Position numbers and translations under genes: made by a program. The notes under the pieces were generated by a model. That model searched no databases. It saw only the letters and a list, made by a program, of their open reading frames with translations, and was not told the DNA's origin. Of a stretch of DNA of 64,000 bases, positions 45,484 to 55,764 are shown piece by piece (within the stretch, counting starts at the first letter, position 1; every line of letters starts with the position of its first letter). The stretch covers positions 27,587,567 to 27,651,566 of the forward strand of contig OX579636.1 in NCBI GenBank assembly GCA_951230915.1, in the 5' to 3' direction. The stretch comes from Antitrichia curtipendula. Taxonomy: Eukaryota > Streptophyta > Bryopsida > Hypnales > Leucodontaceae.

Positions 45484-47854
45484 CTGACCTTGATCGAGTT
45501 TCTCCGACTAGGCTTTCGCATGCGCATGAATCACTTCTAATTGGCGATCGTCGCAAGCTGCGAACATTTCATCGTCATCGTCTTGCGAATAAGATGGAGC
45601 AGCCTTACCAACGGAGATCTGGACTGCATTTATCGTTTCAAGGTTTGCAATTCTTCCTGCAGTACTGCAGCTGAAGCTAGGGCATCCCAAAGACGATCAT
45701 CTTTTTCATCGCGCGCTCTTCTTGCATCCAACACCTCTTGGTCCTGCATGTTGAAGACATAAAACATAAACTTATCAATCGAGAAAAAATCAGGAAAACA
45801 AACAAAGAATTCCCAAAATAAGTGCAAGAATAGAGGTAGATTCCACAAGGGTGAACGACACAGACAAAACAACAGACCATCAAATAATCAAACGTTACTG
45901 AGATCACTATAAGAAAACCCCGTTTTTGCTGTTGTTGGACCAAAACGTGCTATGTTTGCTGAGATGTCACGCGTTAAGCAGTGAATGGGTGCAAAAGAGT
46001 GAATTTGATTTGATGTTGCAAAAAACGTGTGAGATTAAGTTGGAAAACAAGTAGATGTCACCGTAGACAAAGATGTTTTTAATGATGTTTAAAAAAACAA
46101 GCTCATGTTTTGTTGTGACATCTCAAAAAACAGAGACTGCCACATCAACATGAAGTCCATTTTCATTATGGATAAATTACTAAAAATTACTACGGTCAAT
46201 GGAAAAATATTGACCTTATATAAGAAATTTAGGAAAAAGGCAGTGACGTGGCATGCTTTCCAAAAAAAAGAAAAATGGATGGATGAAAATGGATGTGTTC
46301 CATGGATGAAAACATATAGTCTTTATACAGGTGGGGAAGTGGAAGAGAGACAATTGATATGGGATATATCAAAAAAAATTGTGTTCAAAGTGAAATGTCT
46401 ACAAAAACGTCGAGATGTCTGAAACAACATCTCTATGTTTAAAAAAACATATACACGTCAAAAACAACATCATGTAAACAAGTGAAATAACCATATTCTA
46501 CTTATCCCATATTGTTTGTCTTTCCATGGGCAAAGTATGGATATAAATATAATGTCCTTATCCTTCATTTTTATTAACTTTTAATGAAGTAATTCCTTCA
46601 TTTGGCCATTAAAAATTTCCTTAATGGTTGATGGTAAGTTTTCTTCAATTTTTGTTGAATTCAGAATTTTTTTTTGTTATTTCATTTTTTTAATTTATAT
46701 TAAACTTTTATTGATATTGCCTTGTAGGTAGGGTATGTAGCAATTGATGTTTGAAAAAACGTGTAATTTGACGTTGCAAAAAATGTCTAATTTGACATCT
46801 CAAAAAACACCATTAAATTATTCAAATGACACAAAAATGAGTTGACGTGGCCTCCACGTCAGTGACCACGTCACAGTTTCCCGCCTCTACGTCAAAGACC
46901 ACATCAGCAATGGCATGGATGGAAAAAAAGATGACGTGGCAGTGGTAGAGCATGTGGCGCTGACATGGCGCTTACGTGGCCTCCACATGTCGACCTCTGT
47001 AGACCTTTGTTCACCTTGTCATGTGTGACATCAGAAAAAACAAGCTTGGAAACGATGCGTTTTTTGTGATTTTTGCACGTTTTTTGCCCGTCAATTCAAA
47101 CGGATTTTAGGAGACGTCTACGCCGATTACTTCCGCGTCAAACAAGACACCGTCTCATGTTTTCTGCAACATAAAAAAAATACTGTTTTCTTATAGTGGA
47201 TCAGCGGCAGTGTAGAGAGGACGATTCAGATATCCCCGACATGTCTACCCATGTCAATAAAGACGTACGCTAGCTCCGCTAGAAATTTTCTCACGCCTGA
47301 GATTCAGATAAGTGAAACATCTAGTCATGGAATCATTTCACAGTCATGAGATCCATGGGAACGAAGCAAACCTTGAAAGACAGCTCCAAAGACAGACGCT
47401 CCAACTCTTTTAGCTGCACAAGCAAATGATTTGAGAATATGCAACAATGACATAGAAGGCTTCCTGGGACTATTGAAAGCTTGCAACCAAATATTGAACG
47501 CATTCTTACGAGGTCTTCCAGAAATCAGAGTTGTATTGGAGACATGCACGGAAGGCTGGAAGGAAGCGTTCGAAGGGTGTGGAGTGGAAAAGCTCGACAA
47601 CACTTGAGACTTGGCCCGCTTAATAGCACTTTTGAGCTCGGCCTTTTGAACGAGATCCTCCAAAATCGTAGGTTCAGTTTGAATGGGTTCCTCAGCACCC
47701 GTGAGTAAGCCGAAGAGGGTGCTTATCGGGCATCTGAGTTGCCCTCAATTTTTGATTCTGCATTTGGTGGAGGTAGAAATTTCGCTCGAGCGATTTCCGC
47801 ATGCTCTCTTATCAAGAACAACCATTGTAAGTCGTTACATTTGAGAACAAACAT
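45484..47854 (-). pseudogene. Unidentified captured gene fragment, split by a CACTA element
   Basis: Just inside the right arm the minus strand has an ATG at 47854-47852 opening a 43-codon frame (MFVLKCNDLQWLFLIREHAE, then IARAKFLPPP). After a frame change it continues as EDLVQKAELKSAIKRAKSQV and KSFACAAKRVGASVFGAVFQ (to about 47370), followed by a GTTTGC donor-like site. On the far side of the CACTA insertion a segment after acceptor ACATGCAG (about 45745) reads DQEVLDARRARDEKDDRLW and ALASAAVLQEELQTLKR, coiled-coil-like, then another frame encodes an acidic stretch (YSQDDDDEMFAACDD). The texture is protein-like but I recognise no family. Frame changes suggest decay. Being the first coding-like segment from the right arm, it could supply a promoter and start for a leftward chimeric transcript. 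Confidence 0.4.
45905..47198. mobile_element. Non-autonomous CACTA (En/Spm) element, 1.3 kb, GAT duplication
   Basis: The left end is CACTATAAGAAAACCCCG and the right end, on the other strand, CACTATAAGAAAACAGTA. GAT flanks both sides exactly (45902-45904 and 47199-47201), the 3-bp duplication of CACTA elements. Internally short motifs of the form ACATCTCAAAAAAC, TGCAAAAAACGTG and GACGTGGC recur in both orientations, as subterminal repeats do. No transposase was found. Confidence 0.92.
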
Positions 47855-48490
47855 CGGTTCAATCCTCCAGAACAAGATCCTCCAGTCACAAAAATCAAGC
47901 AAAGCTCAGTCTTGAGTTGGACCGAATTAGTTGGAAACAAGAATATCGCAAAAGTAGTAATCTACACCTCCACAACTAAGTTATTGCAATCCCGGAATCC
48001 ATAGCTGTGCAAACATTCTTAAACTCACAACTGACGGAAATCCAATGAAATTCAAGCAACTCGAGGCAAGATTGTTTGCGCACCACCTTGTGCAGGGCAG
48101 TTGTTTGAGTACCACGGCTATTCCCTCCATTTCTCGTGCAAGGAAGCGATTGCATCAATGTGGTTGCAGTGTGGAGAAAAACAACTGGTGAGGGACAGAA
48201 GCAGTGTAAACACACAAGCGCAGTAGGGGAGAAACGGTCAAGGAAAAGGGCGGGAGCGCTTGGCATGTGAGAGAAGAGGATCCAAAGCAGTGAGGAAGAA
48301 CACGGAACGACTTTCTCTGAGTATGCACCAATGGCAGTTGTCACAGAAGTCAGCTGACTTCTACAAACATAGCCGTTGCAAAAAATAATTACAATTTTAA
48401 AACAGTTTGATTTTACAGCTTCTAAAACCCTGACATGGGTCTAACGCGAGTTGTTAAAGGGTTGAGTTTTGGCCATACTGGGTATGTTTA

Positions 48491-49740
48491 GAGCATCGCC
48501 ACGGCTGCTCGCCAAGGGGCCTAACACGGGCGGTGGGCGCGCCCTGGCTTCTCTTACTTCCCCACTGTTGACGCGCCAGACGGGAAAAACTGCCCGGCCG
48601 CGCCAGAATTTTAAGGATACACGGGGAAATAGTGAACCTTGAGCGCGGCTGGCCAAAGGCTCTGACTACCTTTTTCAACCCACTTTCGAGGCACTGACAG
48701 TCCTTCTCACCCATCTTTGAGGCACATACCCGATTTCACATTCAAATTTTCCTCACAAGTAATTATAACCTCAACAAGGTTTCCTTTACTCGTGTGAAAA
48801 AACTGGAAAAAAGGCATTTTCCGACTAGAATAAAGTTTCCTTTATTTTATATACAGATAATTGGGAGAATTGCTTATTGACCTGTGTTGAGTAGTAAGAG
48901 GAAAGAGAAGCTTACTATATACACGTGGGGTGGTAGGAGGTAGAGCAACCCATGTGGGATAAGTAATTAGAAGGAGCTCCACCACTCATAGTCATAGTTT
49001 TTTCCAAAGTAGGAATTGTGTTAGAATTAAAATTTCAGACCTCGTTTAGGCATAGTAGAATAGCTTTTTTCAAAAAACTTTGAACTACGAAAAGATGTGA
49101 AATCAAGATAAATTTCATCTCGAAAAAACCGTTTGAGATTTCAAGTCTCTAGTCAAAGGTTATTGACAAATTTTCTACTATACACTTCTACAAATGTAAA
49201 AAAAATTTCCTTTCTAATCCTCTTTTGAAATTTGTCCATAACTTTTGATTGGAGTCTTGAAATCACAAACGGATTTTTGGAGGTGAAATTTGTCTTGATT
49301 TCACATCTTTTATGAGTTAAAAGTTTTTTGGAAAAAGTTAATCGACTATGCCTAAATGAGGTCTGAAATTTTAATTCTAACACAATTTCTACTTTGGAAA
49401 AAACTATGAGTGGTGGAGCTCTTCCTACATCTAATTTACTTATCCCACATTGTTTGTTCTACCTCTTACCACCCCATGTGTATATAGTAAGCTACTCTTC
49501 CTCCTAAGGAACCCAAAGTAAGTAGGAAGTGCTTTGGAAACAATGTAAGAGAGTGCTTACTAATGCATTGGAAGCAAAATGTTTAAGTTTTATGTTTAAA
49601 CCTTTAAATTCCTTAAAATAATACCCATTTGGCGCCCCTGCTTGAGGCGTCAGCCGAGGGGCAGAGGAGGAGTGGTAAAGCCCCACTCTCCAAATCCACA
49701 CGCCAAGGCAGCACTTGGCGAGTCAGGCGTGGGGATGCTC
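48491..49740. mobile_element. PIF/Harbinger-type element, 1.25 kb, TTA duplication
   Basis: The termini are GAGCATCGCCACGGC and, on the other strand, GAGCATCCCCACGCC. TTA flanks each side (48488-48490, 49741-49743). The intact left arm of the 16.4-kb unit shows a single TTA at that position, giving a true empty site. A 3-bp TTA/TAA target and GAGCATC terminus fit PIF/Harbinger. A hairpin element occupies its middle. No transposase was found. Confidence 0.92.
48897..49504. mobile_element. 608-bp long-hairpin element nested in the Harbinger-type element
   Basis: Arms of more than 200 bp are inverted copies, for example GCTTACTATATACACGTGGG against GCTTACTATATACACATGGG and, further in, TCAGACCTCGTTTAGGCATA against TCAGACCTCATTTAGGCATA. 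TA lies at both edges (48895-48896, 49505-49506), suggesting a TA-targeting family. Exact edges are uncertain by a few bases. Confidence 0.78.
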
Positions 49741-50141
49741 TTAAGGCTGTATTAGGTGTACCTACTAACTCGCCATCAAATCTTTCTAGGTTGATTTAAG
49801 ACCACATGTGTTGTGTCATGGGTCATAATTAGATTTGGATTAGTTATTTTTTAATCCGCAATGGGTGAGGTTAATGTCTGCCTCAGGTGGCATTAAAGTT
49901 GGTCATGACCCCACCTATAGGCTGTAATGATGCTCCAAGGCTAACATGCTTAGAAATTAATAACTAAATGTGAGGACATTAGAAAATTATTTTCTCAACG
50001 GCTAATGTATTATTTCATGATTGTCCATCACTGAAAGTTATTTTCCAATTTTTTTTTGTCAAGTGGAACATAGTCCACCTCCCATTTAGCCCGTAATGGG
50101 CTGTTTTACCTTAAGATAAGCGCTATCAGACTACTTGTCCC

Positions 50142-52262
50142 GGTGTTCCGCCTGTTGCTTCAAGTCAGCATGCTCATGCTCGGCTAGTACCCACTTGTGG
50201 AGCGCACCTGTTGCATGAGTCCTTTTGCCGGATACAAGCTGAGGTGATCAGGATTTATTGTGGAGGTGCGTAACAGATTCAGTTGCTGAAGCTTTCAAAG
50301 GTTTACCAGAGGTTTGAATGGATTTGCAAGACTTCAGAGCTTTCTAACGGCTGTAGGCATGGCCACATTTGTTCATTTAGAAGAGCCTCGCTCAGAGCGC
50401 CAATATTTTGACATTCAAGTGCTCAGAGGATAGTTTTGATAGTTTTGATCAGAGGTTCCAGAAGAGCCCCTGAGAAAGTGCCAATCTCTTGATGATCCGG
50501 TCTTTCAATTAATGTGACAATTTGCTCTCTTATCGATGTGCAACATAAAGATTGGTTACAAAACTAAGCTTCGCAAATATGTGCTTGCTCAGGTTGCAGA
50601 AAACGCTCTGATTTTCCTTGAAAGCTCGATTATGATTGACGGCACATGCTGGTGTCTGCCTGGCGGGACACTCCCACGACTCTTGAGAAATTTACAAAGT
50701 GGGATTGCTTTTGCTTGCATTGTTGAAATTTACAAAGTGGTGTTCCGCCTGTTGCTTCAAGTCAGCATGCTCATGCTCGACTAGTACCCACTTGTGGAGC
50801 GCACCTGTTCCATGAGTCCTTTTGCCGGATACAAGCTGAGGTGATCAGGGTTTATTGTGTCCAGAGGTGCGTAACAGATTCAGTTGCCGCAGCTTGCAAA
50901 GGTTTACCAGGGTTTTGAATGGATTTGCAAGACTTCAGAGCTTTCTAACGGCTGTAGGCATGGCCACATTTGTTCATTTAGTCTAAGAGCCTCGATCATA
51001 GCGCCAAAATTTTGACATTCAAGTGCTCAGAGGATAGTTTTGATAGTTTTGATCAGAGGTTCCAGAAGAGCCCCTGAGAAAGTGCCAACCTCTTGATATC
51101 CGGTCTTTCAGTTAACCCCTCATCGCCGGAGGGGACGAAAAGTGTCCTCACAGAGAATTCAAAGTGCTGTAACTTTTGCATCCGATGTCCAAACTCAATA
51201 AAACTTGTTGGTAAAGTTTCGCTCTCTCTTCTAGTTTATGTGGCAGAATTTTCAGATCAATGCAAGCTTTATTGATTTCTTGAAAGCCAATCGAAGTTCA
51301 TAGGTTCAATTTGAATTCACCAAACTGCATTTGAAGGCTGCAACTTCGGGGGCTTGTATCTCCTTCATCCAATGTTAGTTTTCAATAAAATTTGTTGTGT
51401 TATGTTCCCCTTTAAGTCTAGTTAGTGTGGTTAAATTTTCATGTCAACCCAAGTTGTTTTGAATGCTTGGGAGCAATTCGAAGTTCAAAATCTAGACATT
51501 TTTGCATTACAGTCAACTTTGGTGGCTTATAACTTCTTCATACAGGAGTTTTTTTCAATAATTTTTGTTGGAAAAGTTTCACATACTAGTCTAGTTCTTG
51601 TGGTAAAAATTTCATATCAATCCAAGAAGATATGATTGACTGAGAAGCATTTTAGCAGAGGTAGGTTCAGCTGTAGATGTGCTTTTTTGCTACTTTTTTC
51701 ACTGTTTTTTGACATTTCAAAACAACTTTGCAAATGCAATGAGTCAATTAAATGTGTTTTTTTTCCACCAAAGTGTTTGTCTTTTGGTTTAGAATCACCT
51801 TGTAGTTTAAAGTTTTTTCATTTGAGTAGCTTTAAAGATCGAATTCCACCTCGAAATGTGTTTTTAGGAAAATTTCAGCATCTTTTTTCAACACTAAAAC
51901 ATTATAATCTTTCAATCTATACGGTCAAATGACCCCAAATTTTACTTACACCATCTACAACATGCACACTATAATATTGTACGGTTGAGATTTTTATAAC
52001 TTACTCACATTTAGATTTATAACACTTGAAAAGCAAGGTTGATTTTTGACATGGTTAGAGCTTTGGCGGTGAGGGGTTAATGTGACAATTTGCTCTCTTA
52101 TCAATGACTGTGCAACATAAAGATTGGTTACAAAACTAAGCTTTGCAAATATGTGCTTGCTCAGGTTGCAGAAAACGCTCTGATTTTCCTTGAAAGCTCA
52201 ATTATCATTGACGGCACATGCTGGTGTCTGCCTGGCGGGACACTCCCACGACTCTTGAGAGA
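50142..52262. repeat. Diverged tandem duplication upstream of the receptor kinase gene
   Basis: Copy A (50142-about 50691) and copy B (50739-52262) share sequences such as GGTGTTCCGCCTGTTGCTTC and TGCTGGTGTCTGCCTGGCGG in the same order, about 597 bp apart. Copy B is longer because a TTAA-flanked element is inserted at 51116-52076. Copy A starts 30 bp right of the 16.4-kb unit. No protein was recognised in the repeated block; it could be promoter or 5' flank of the kinase gene duplicated once. Confidence 0.88.
51116..52076. mobile_element. piggyBac-like MITE, 961 bp, TTAA duplication with empty site
   Basis: The ends CCCCTCATCGCC and, on the other strand, CCCCTCACCGCC form a short terminal inverted repeat starting CCC. 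TTAA flanks both sides (51112-51115, 52077-52080). Copy A of the surrounding duplication has one TTAA at the same point (near 50510), so the insertion and 4-bp duplication are directly visible. These are the marks of the piggyBac superfamily. There is no transposase. Internal sequence resembles the TTAA units at 15-21 kb in style (GGGGACGAAAAGTGTCC near the left end). Confidence 0.92.
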
Positions 52263-52380
52263 TGTGGCAGGAGATATCGAAGGAATGTCTATTTAAGGCG
52301 ATTGATTATAATGTAGGCAAGCACCTAATTCCTGGACTTCTAAGCAATTAATTCGGAGACGACTCCACTGGTCAGTCAGC

Positions 52381-55162
52381 TTGCACCGGACACCCTCTCA
52401 GGTGCCTTACAAGTACAATATGCAGTGCAAAATGCATATTCAAAGCAAAACAGGAACATGTGAATTGTTGAGGACAAGGATTTGCTACCAGGCAAAACTT
52501 CTTGCGTATCTCTACTCAATGATATGCCTTATTCAGCTGGTCACCTGTCAGCAAAACAGTTTGGCCAACGGTTCTACCATACGCGGGTCAATGTTCTTGG
52601 AATCTCCAGGAGGAGTATTCAAAGTGGCTATCACCTCACTGGATCCTTCGTCTCCGGCTCTGACGTACAAGCTTGCCATCTTCTATGCCAAAGCTCCGAA
52701 CAACACAGTCATCTGGTTTCCCAACAGACTCCCAGGCTTGAACAGTACCGATGCCAGCTTTACTTTGACTGATGATGGAGACCTTCAGGTTCACGACAAC
52801 AGTGGCGAAGTTGCAAAACCCGTGTGGAATTCCAGCACTGGAGGCGTAAGCGCGCTTCACATTCCTCATTCTTTGCATTTGTGACTAGAGATTGAGCTTC
52901 TCCTAACTCAATGCAGTAGTGATGAATTATACTCATGCTTGAAATTCTGTGCATGCAGAAGAATGTGGTCAATGCCACCATTTTGGACACGGGCAACCTG
53001 GTGTTGCTCGACGCAAGCAACGTGACGGTGTGGCAGAGCTTCGATAGCTTCACCGACACGCTCTTGCCGAACCAGGTTTTCAGAGATGGCGCTAATATTA
53101 CCGCATGGGAAAACGTCACTGACTGGAGCCCTGGAAACTACACGCTGGCATATAAGTCATCTTTAATCACCGCATCCTGGGAAATTCCTTACCCTTGGGA
53201 AGACCGGACTTCGGACTATTGGTGGTTCCCCGAAGGACTTACTAGTGCAACCTTAACGCCTGCGGGTGATTTTCTAGGGACCAATGTCTCAGTATCAAAC
53301 GTCACTTTAGGGTCCGCTACAGCATTCCCAGTGCAAGATCGCCTGCTTCGATTGACATTGGATTACGATGGCAATCTTCGTATGTACAGCTGGGCAAAGG
53401 GCAACACAAGTTGGGTGGTTGTGTGGACGCCTATTGACAACATGTGCAGAGTTACTGGACATTGCGGTCCCTACTCAGTTTGTGACAGTGGTCGTTGCCA
53501 CTGTCCGCCAAGTTTTGATTTCGTGAACACTAACGACCACAGGCTGGGATGTCGACGGCAAGAGTCGCCAACATATTGCAACGCCGATGCACCCAGCGAT
53601 ACATTCAGTATTGAATCCAATGCCGACTGGCCCAATAATGACTTATTGATGCTCCGAAACGTCACTCTAGCCCAGTGCAAGGAACAGTGTCTCGCATCTT
53701 GCACATGTCAAGCTGTCATATCTACTGTCCCTGACGATGAGACTAATGATCTACTTGACAGTTGCTGGCACAAGAAAGACGTCCTTCTCACGGGTAGCAT
53801 TGTGAACTACAGGCGGACCTACCTTCGAGTTGGGGCACGCTCTCTCCAGTCTATTGCTCCAGCTCCGCAGTCTCCTGCACCAGCTCCGCAATCTCCTCCT
53901 CCAGCTCCGCAGTCTCCTCCTCCAGCTCCGCAGTCTCTTCCTCCAGTTCCCCAGTCTCCGGTGGTGACCATTCTCAGTGTTGCTGTCGTTGCTCTCGCCG
54001 TGCTCTGCTGCTCCATTGCTAGCCTGTTTGTTGCTGTGAAGATGCAGAGGTTGCGTCAGAAGAGGTTACAAGACAAGTGGCTCGCTGCCAATGGCGCCAT
54101 GATCCGATTCTCATACCAGGAGATTCAACTCATGACTGCCAACTTCGCCATCCAAATTGGAGGAGGGTACGGAACGGTGTTCAAGGGCCAAATTGGACGA
54201 GATCTCACCAATGTCACGGTGGTTGTGAAGCGACTGAACAAGCGGCTCTCCAATCACGTGGAGAAAGAGTTTATGAACGAGGTCGAAACGCTCGGCCTCA
54301 TCCACCATGTCCATCTCATCTCTCTCCTCGGCTATTGCACCGATGCCAAACACAGGGTGCTGGTCTACGAGTATGTTTCCAGAGGCTCCCTCGACAAAGT
54401 TCTCTTCCGGGATGAAAAGAACTCCACAGTTCCGCCCTTGGAATGGAATTCGCGGTTTGGCATAGCCGTCCAAACGGCTCGAGGGTTGGCGTACCTGCAC
54501 GAGGATTGCCAAAAGTGGATCATTCACTGTGACATCAAGCCTGAAAACATTCTACTGGATTCTTCATATTGTGTGAAAGTGGCCGACTTCGGACTCTCCC
54601 GCATCCGAAGCCGTGACCAGATGATGCAAACACGCAGCAATACCATAAACATCCGAGGCACGCTTGGCTACCTTGGTTACCTGGCCCCGGAGTATTGGTT
54701 GTTGAATCACGTCAGCATCTCCAACAAGGTCGACGTCTTCAACTATGGGATGGTGCTGCTGGAGATTATCAGCGGACGACGCAACGTCTTGCGAGCGTCG
54801 CACAACTTCAAATTCATGGACAGCCACATGGACGCACCGTTCTTCCCGATGTGGGCATTCCCCAAACTGGAGACGGAAGCGTTCATGGACGTGTTGGATC
54901 CGGCAGTGGCAGCGGGGGTGGATTCGGAAGAAGTGGGAGAGCTTTGCGAGTGGCGTTTTGGTGCATTGCTGAAAGGCCGCAGCAGCGGCCGTCGATGAGC
55001 GAGGTTGTGCGGATGCTACAAGGGCACATGTCCATCAAGCTGCCAGTTCCACGGCCGGCATACTTCGACAATTTGGAGTTCGGAGATGACGAGGGTGATT
55101 GCAGTGGGAGTGAAGAATCCAGGATTGAATTGTCACTGAGATCATCTTCCAGTTGGAGATGA
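52381..55162 (+). CDS. G-type lectin S-receptor-like Ser/Thr kinase (SD2-like), frameshift near C-terminus
   Basis: Exon 1 (52381-52845) encodes a signal-peptide-like hydrophobic run (LAYLYSMICLIQLV) and the start of a B-lectin domain. Exon 2 starts at 52959 in phase and continues with LDTGNLVLLDASNVTVWQSF, an EGF-like cysteine segment and a PAN-like region (QCKEQCLASCTCQAV). A Pro-rich APAPQSP-type stalk and a transmembrane helix (about residues 490-515) follow. The cytoplasmic kinase has a glycine loop (GGGYGTVFKG), Lys579, Asp680 in IHCDIKPENILL, a non-RD form, Asp698 in DFG, and an APE. The text GYLGYLAPEY shows a three-residue repeat before APE. Near 54940 the frame runs out to a stop at 54996-54998, while the next frame continues RVAFWCIAERPQQRPSMSEV to 55162, so one base is lost or gained there. 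If real, subdomain XI is missing. It would be a plasma-membrane receptor of unknown ligand; about 888 residues if uninterrupted. Confidence 0.86.
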
Positions 55163-55510
55163 TATCCGGAAGTATGGAATTTGTGTCTTCGCTACATATT
55201 AGGAATTAGTTATGTCTTTCTTACAAAGACCTTACATTTGGGGAAGCCTGAAGCTTGCTAAGCTTCTGCTGCACTTGAAATTCCAGAGATGCAGAAGTGA
55301 TTACAAGTGATATGGGGCGAATAAAACCCAAGGCCGATACTGTGGAGTTGCGTTTCTGGACTTTAGAGTTCAGGGTCAACGCTTCCTTCTGCTGTTCTCT
55401 CTATACGCTTTTATATTCAGTTTCGTTGTTAATTGCCTTATTGCTGCCCATTGTGTTCATTTTTTTGTTGATGTAGGCAAGGTACAGGAAGTGTAGAGAG
55501 ACTTGTTGAA

Positions 55511-55764
55511 GGCCAAAATTGAGAGACTTAGAAGGATCAAAGAGTGCTTTGAAGTGCAATGTAATATGATCTTGTGTAAACAAACTTAAATTTCATTTGC
55601 GTGGTAATCATTGTCTTTGACATTATAAAACCTATTGCTGGAGGCCAGTTGAGAAACTTCGAAGGATCAGTGAGTGCTTTGAAGTGCAATGTAATATGAT
55701 CTTGTGTGAATTAATTTAAATTTCATTTGTTTATTAATCATTTTCTCTTTGACATTGTAAAAAC
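55511..55764. repeat. Two-copy tandem repeat, period about 132 bp
   Basis: Both copies contain GTGCTTTGAAGTGCAATGTA followed by ATATGATCTTGTGT, and a CATTGTCTTTGACATT-like tail. It lies 350 bp behind the receptor kinase gene, possibly within its 3' flank. Confidence 0.88.

Larger units (their letters stand above)
33718..50111 (-). mobile_element. 16.4-kb TIR element carrying host gene fragments and nested transposons
   Basis: The left end starts AGGTAAAACAGCCCATTATG and the right end, read on the other strand, starts AGGTAAAACAGCCCATTACG. Homology continues inward for about 600 bp on each side (33718-34315 and 48258-50111, minus a nested insertion). Both outer edges abut TA (33716-33717 and 50112-50113), matching a TA duplication. 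The inner borders of the arms have no AGGTA terminus, so the arms are not two complete MITEs. Inside, the minus strand carries DNA-PKcs-like exons, NSF-like exons and two unidentified coding-like segments. A pogo-like element, a CACTA element, a PIF/Harbinger-type element and a CACAG MITE are inserted in it. No transposase of its own was recognised, so mobilisation in trans is inferred. Mutator-type long TIRs would be an alternative class, but those give 9-bp duplications, which are not seen. Confidence 0.78.
48258..50111 (-). repeat. Right terminal inverted repeat, split by a nested element
   Basis: After removing the insertion at 48491-49740 and one TTA copy, about 601 bp remain, equal in length and sequence to the left arm at 33718-34315. 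Small substitutions separate the arms, so they have diverged a little since they were last identical. Confidence 0.92.

Noticed and set aside
33718..50111. Interpreting the two 600-bp arms as two independent MITEs in opposite orientation
   Set aside because: Each arm has the AGGTA terminus and TA only on its outer side. The inner ends (near CACATGCCAAGC) have no inverted terminus.
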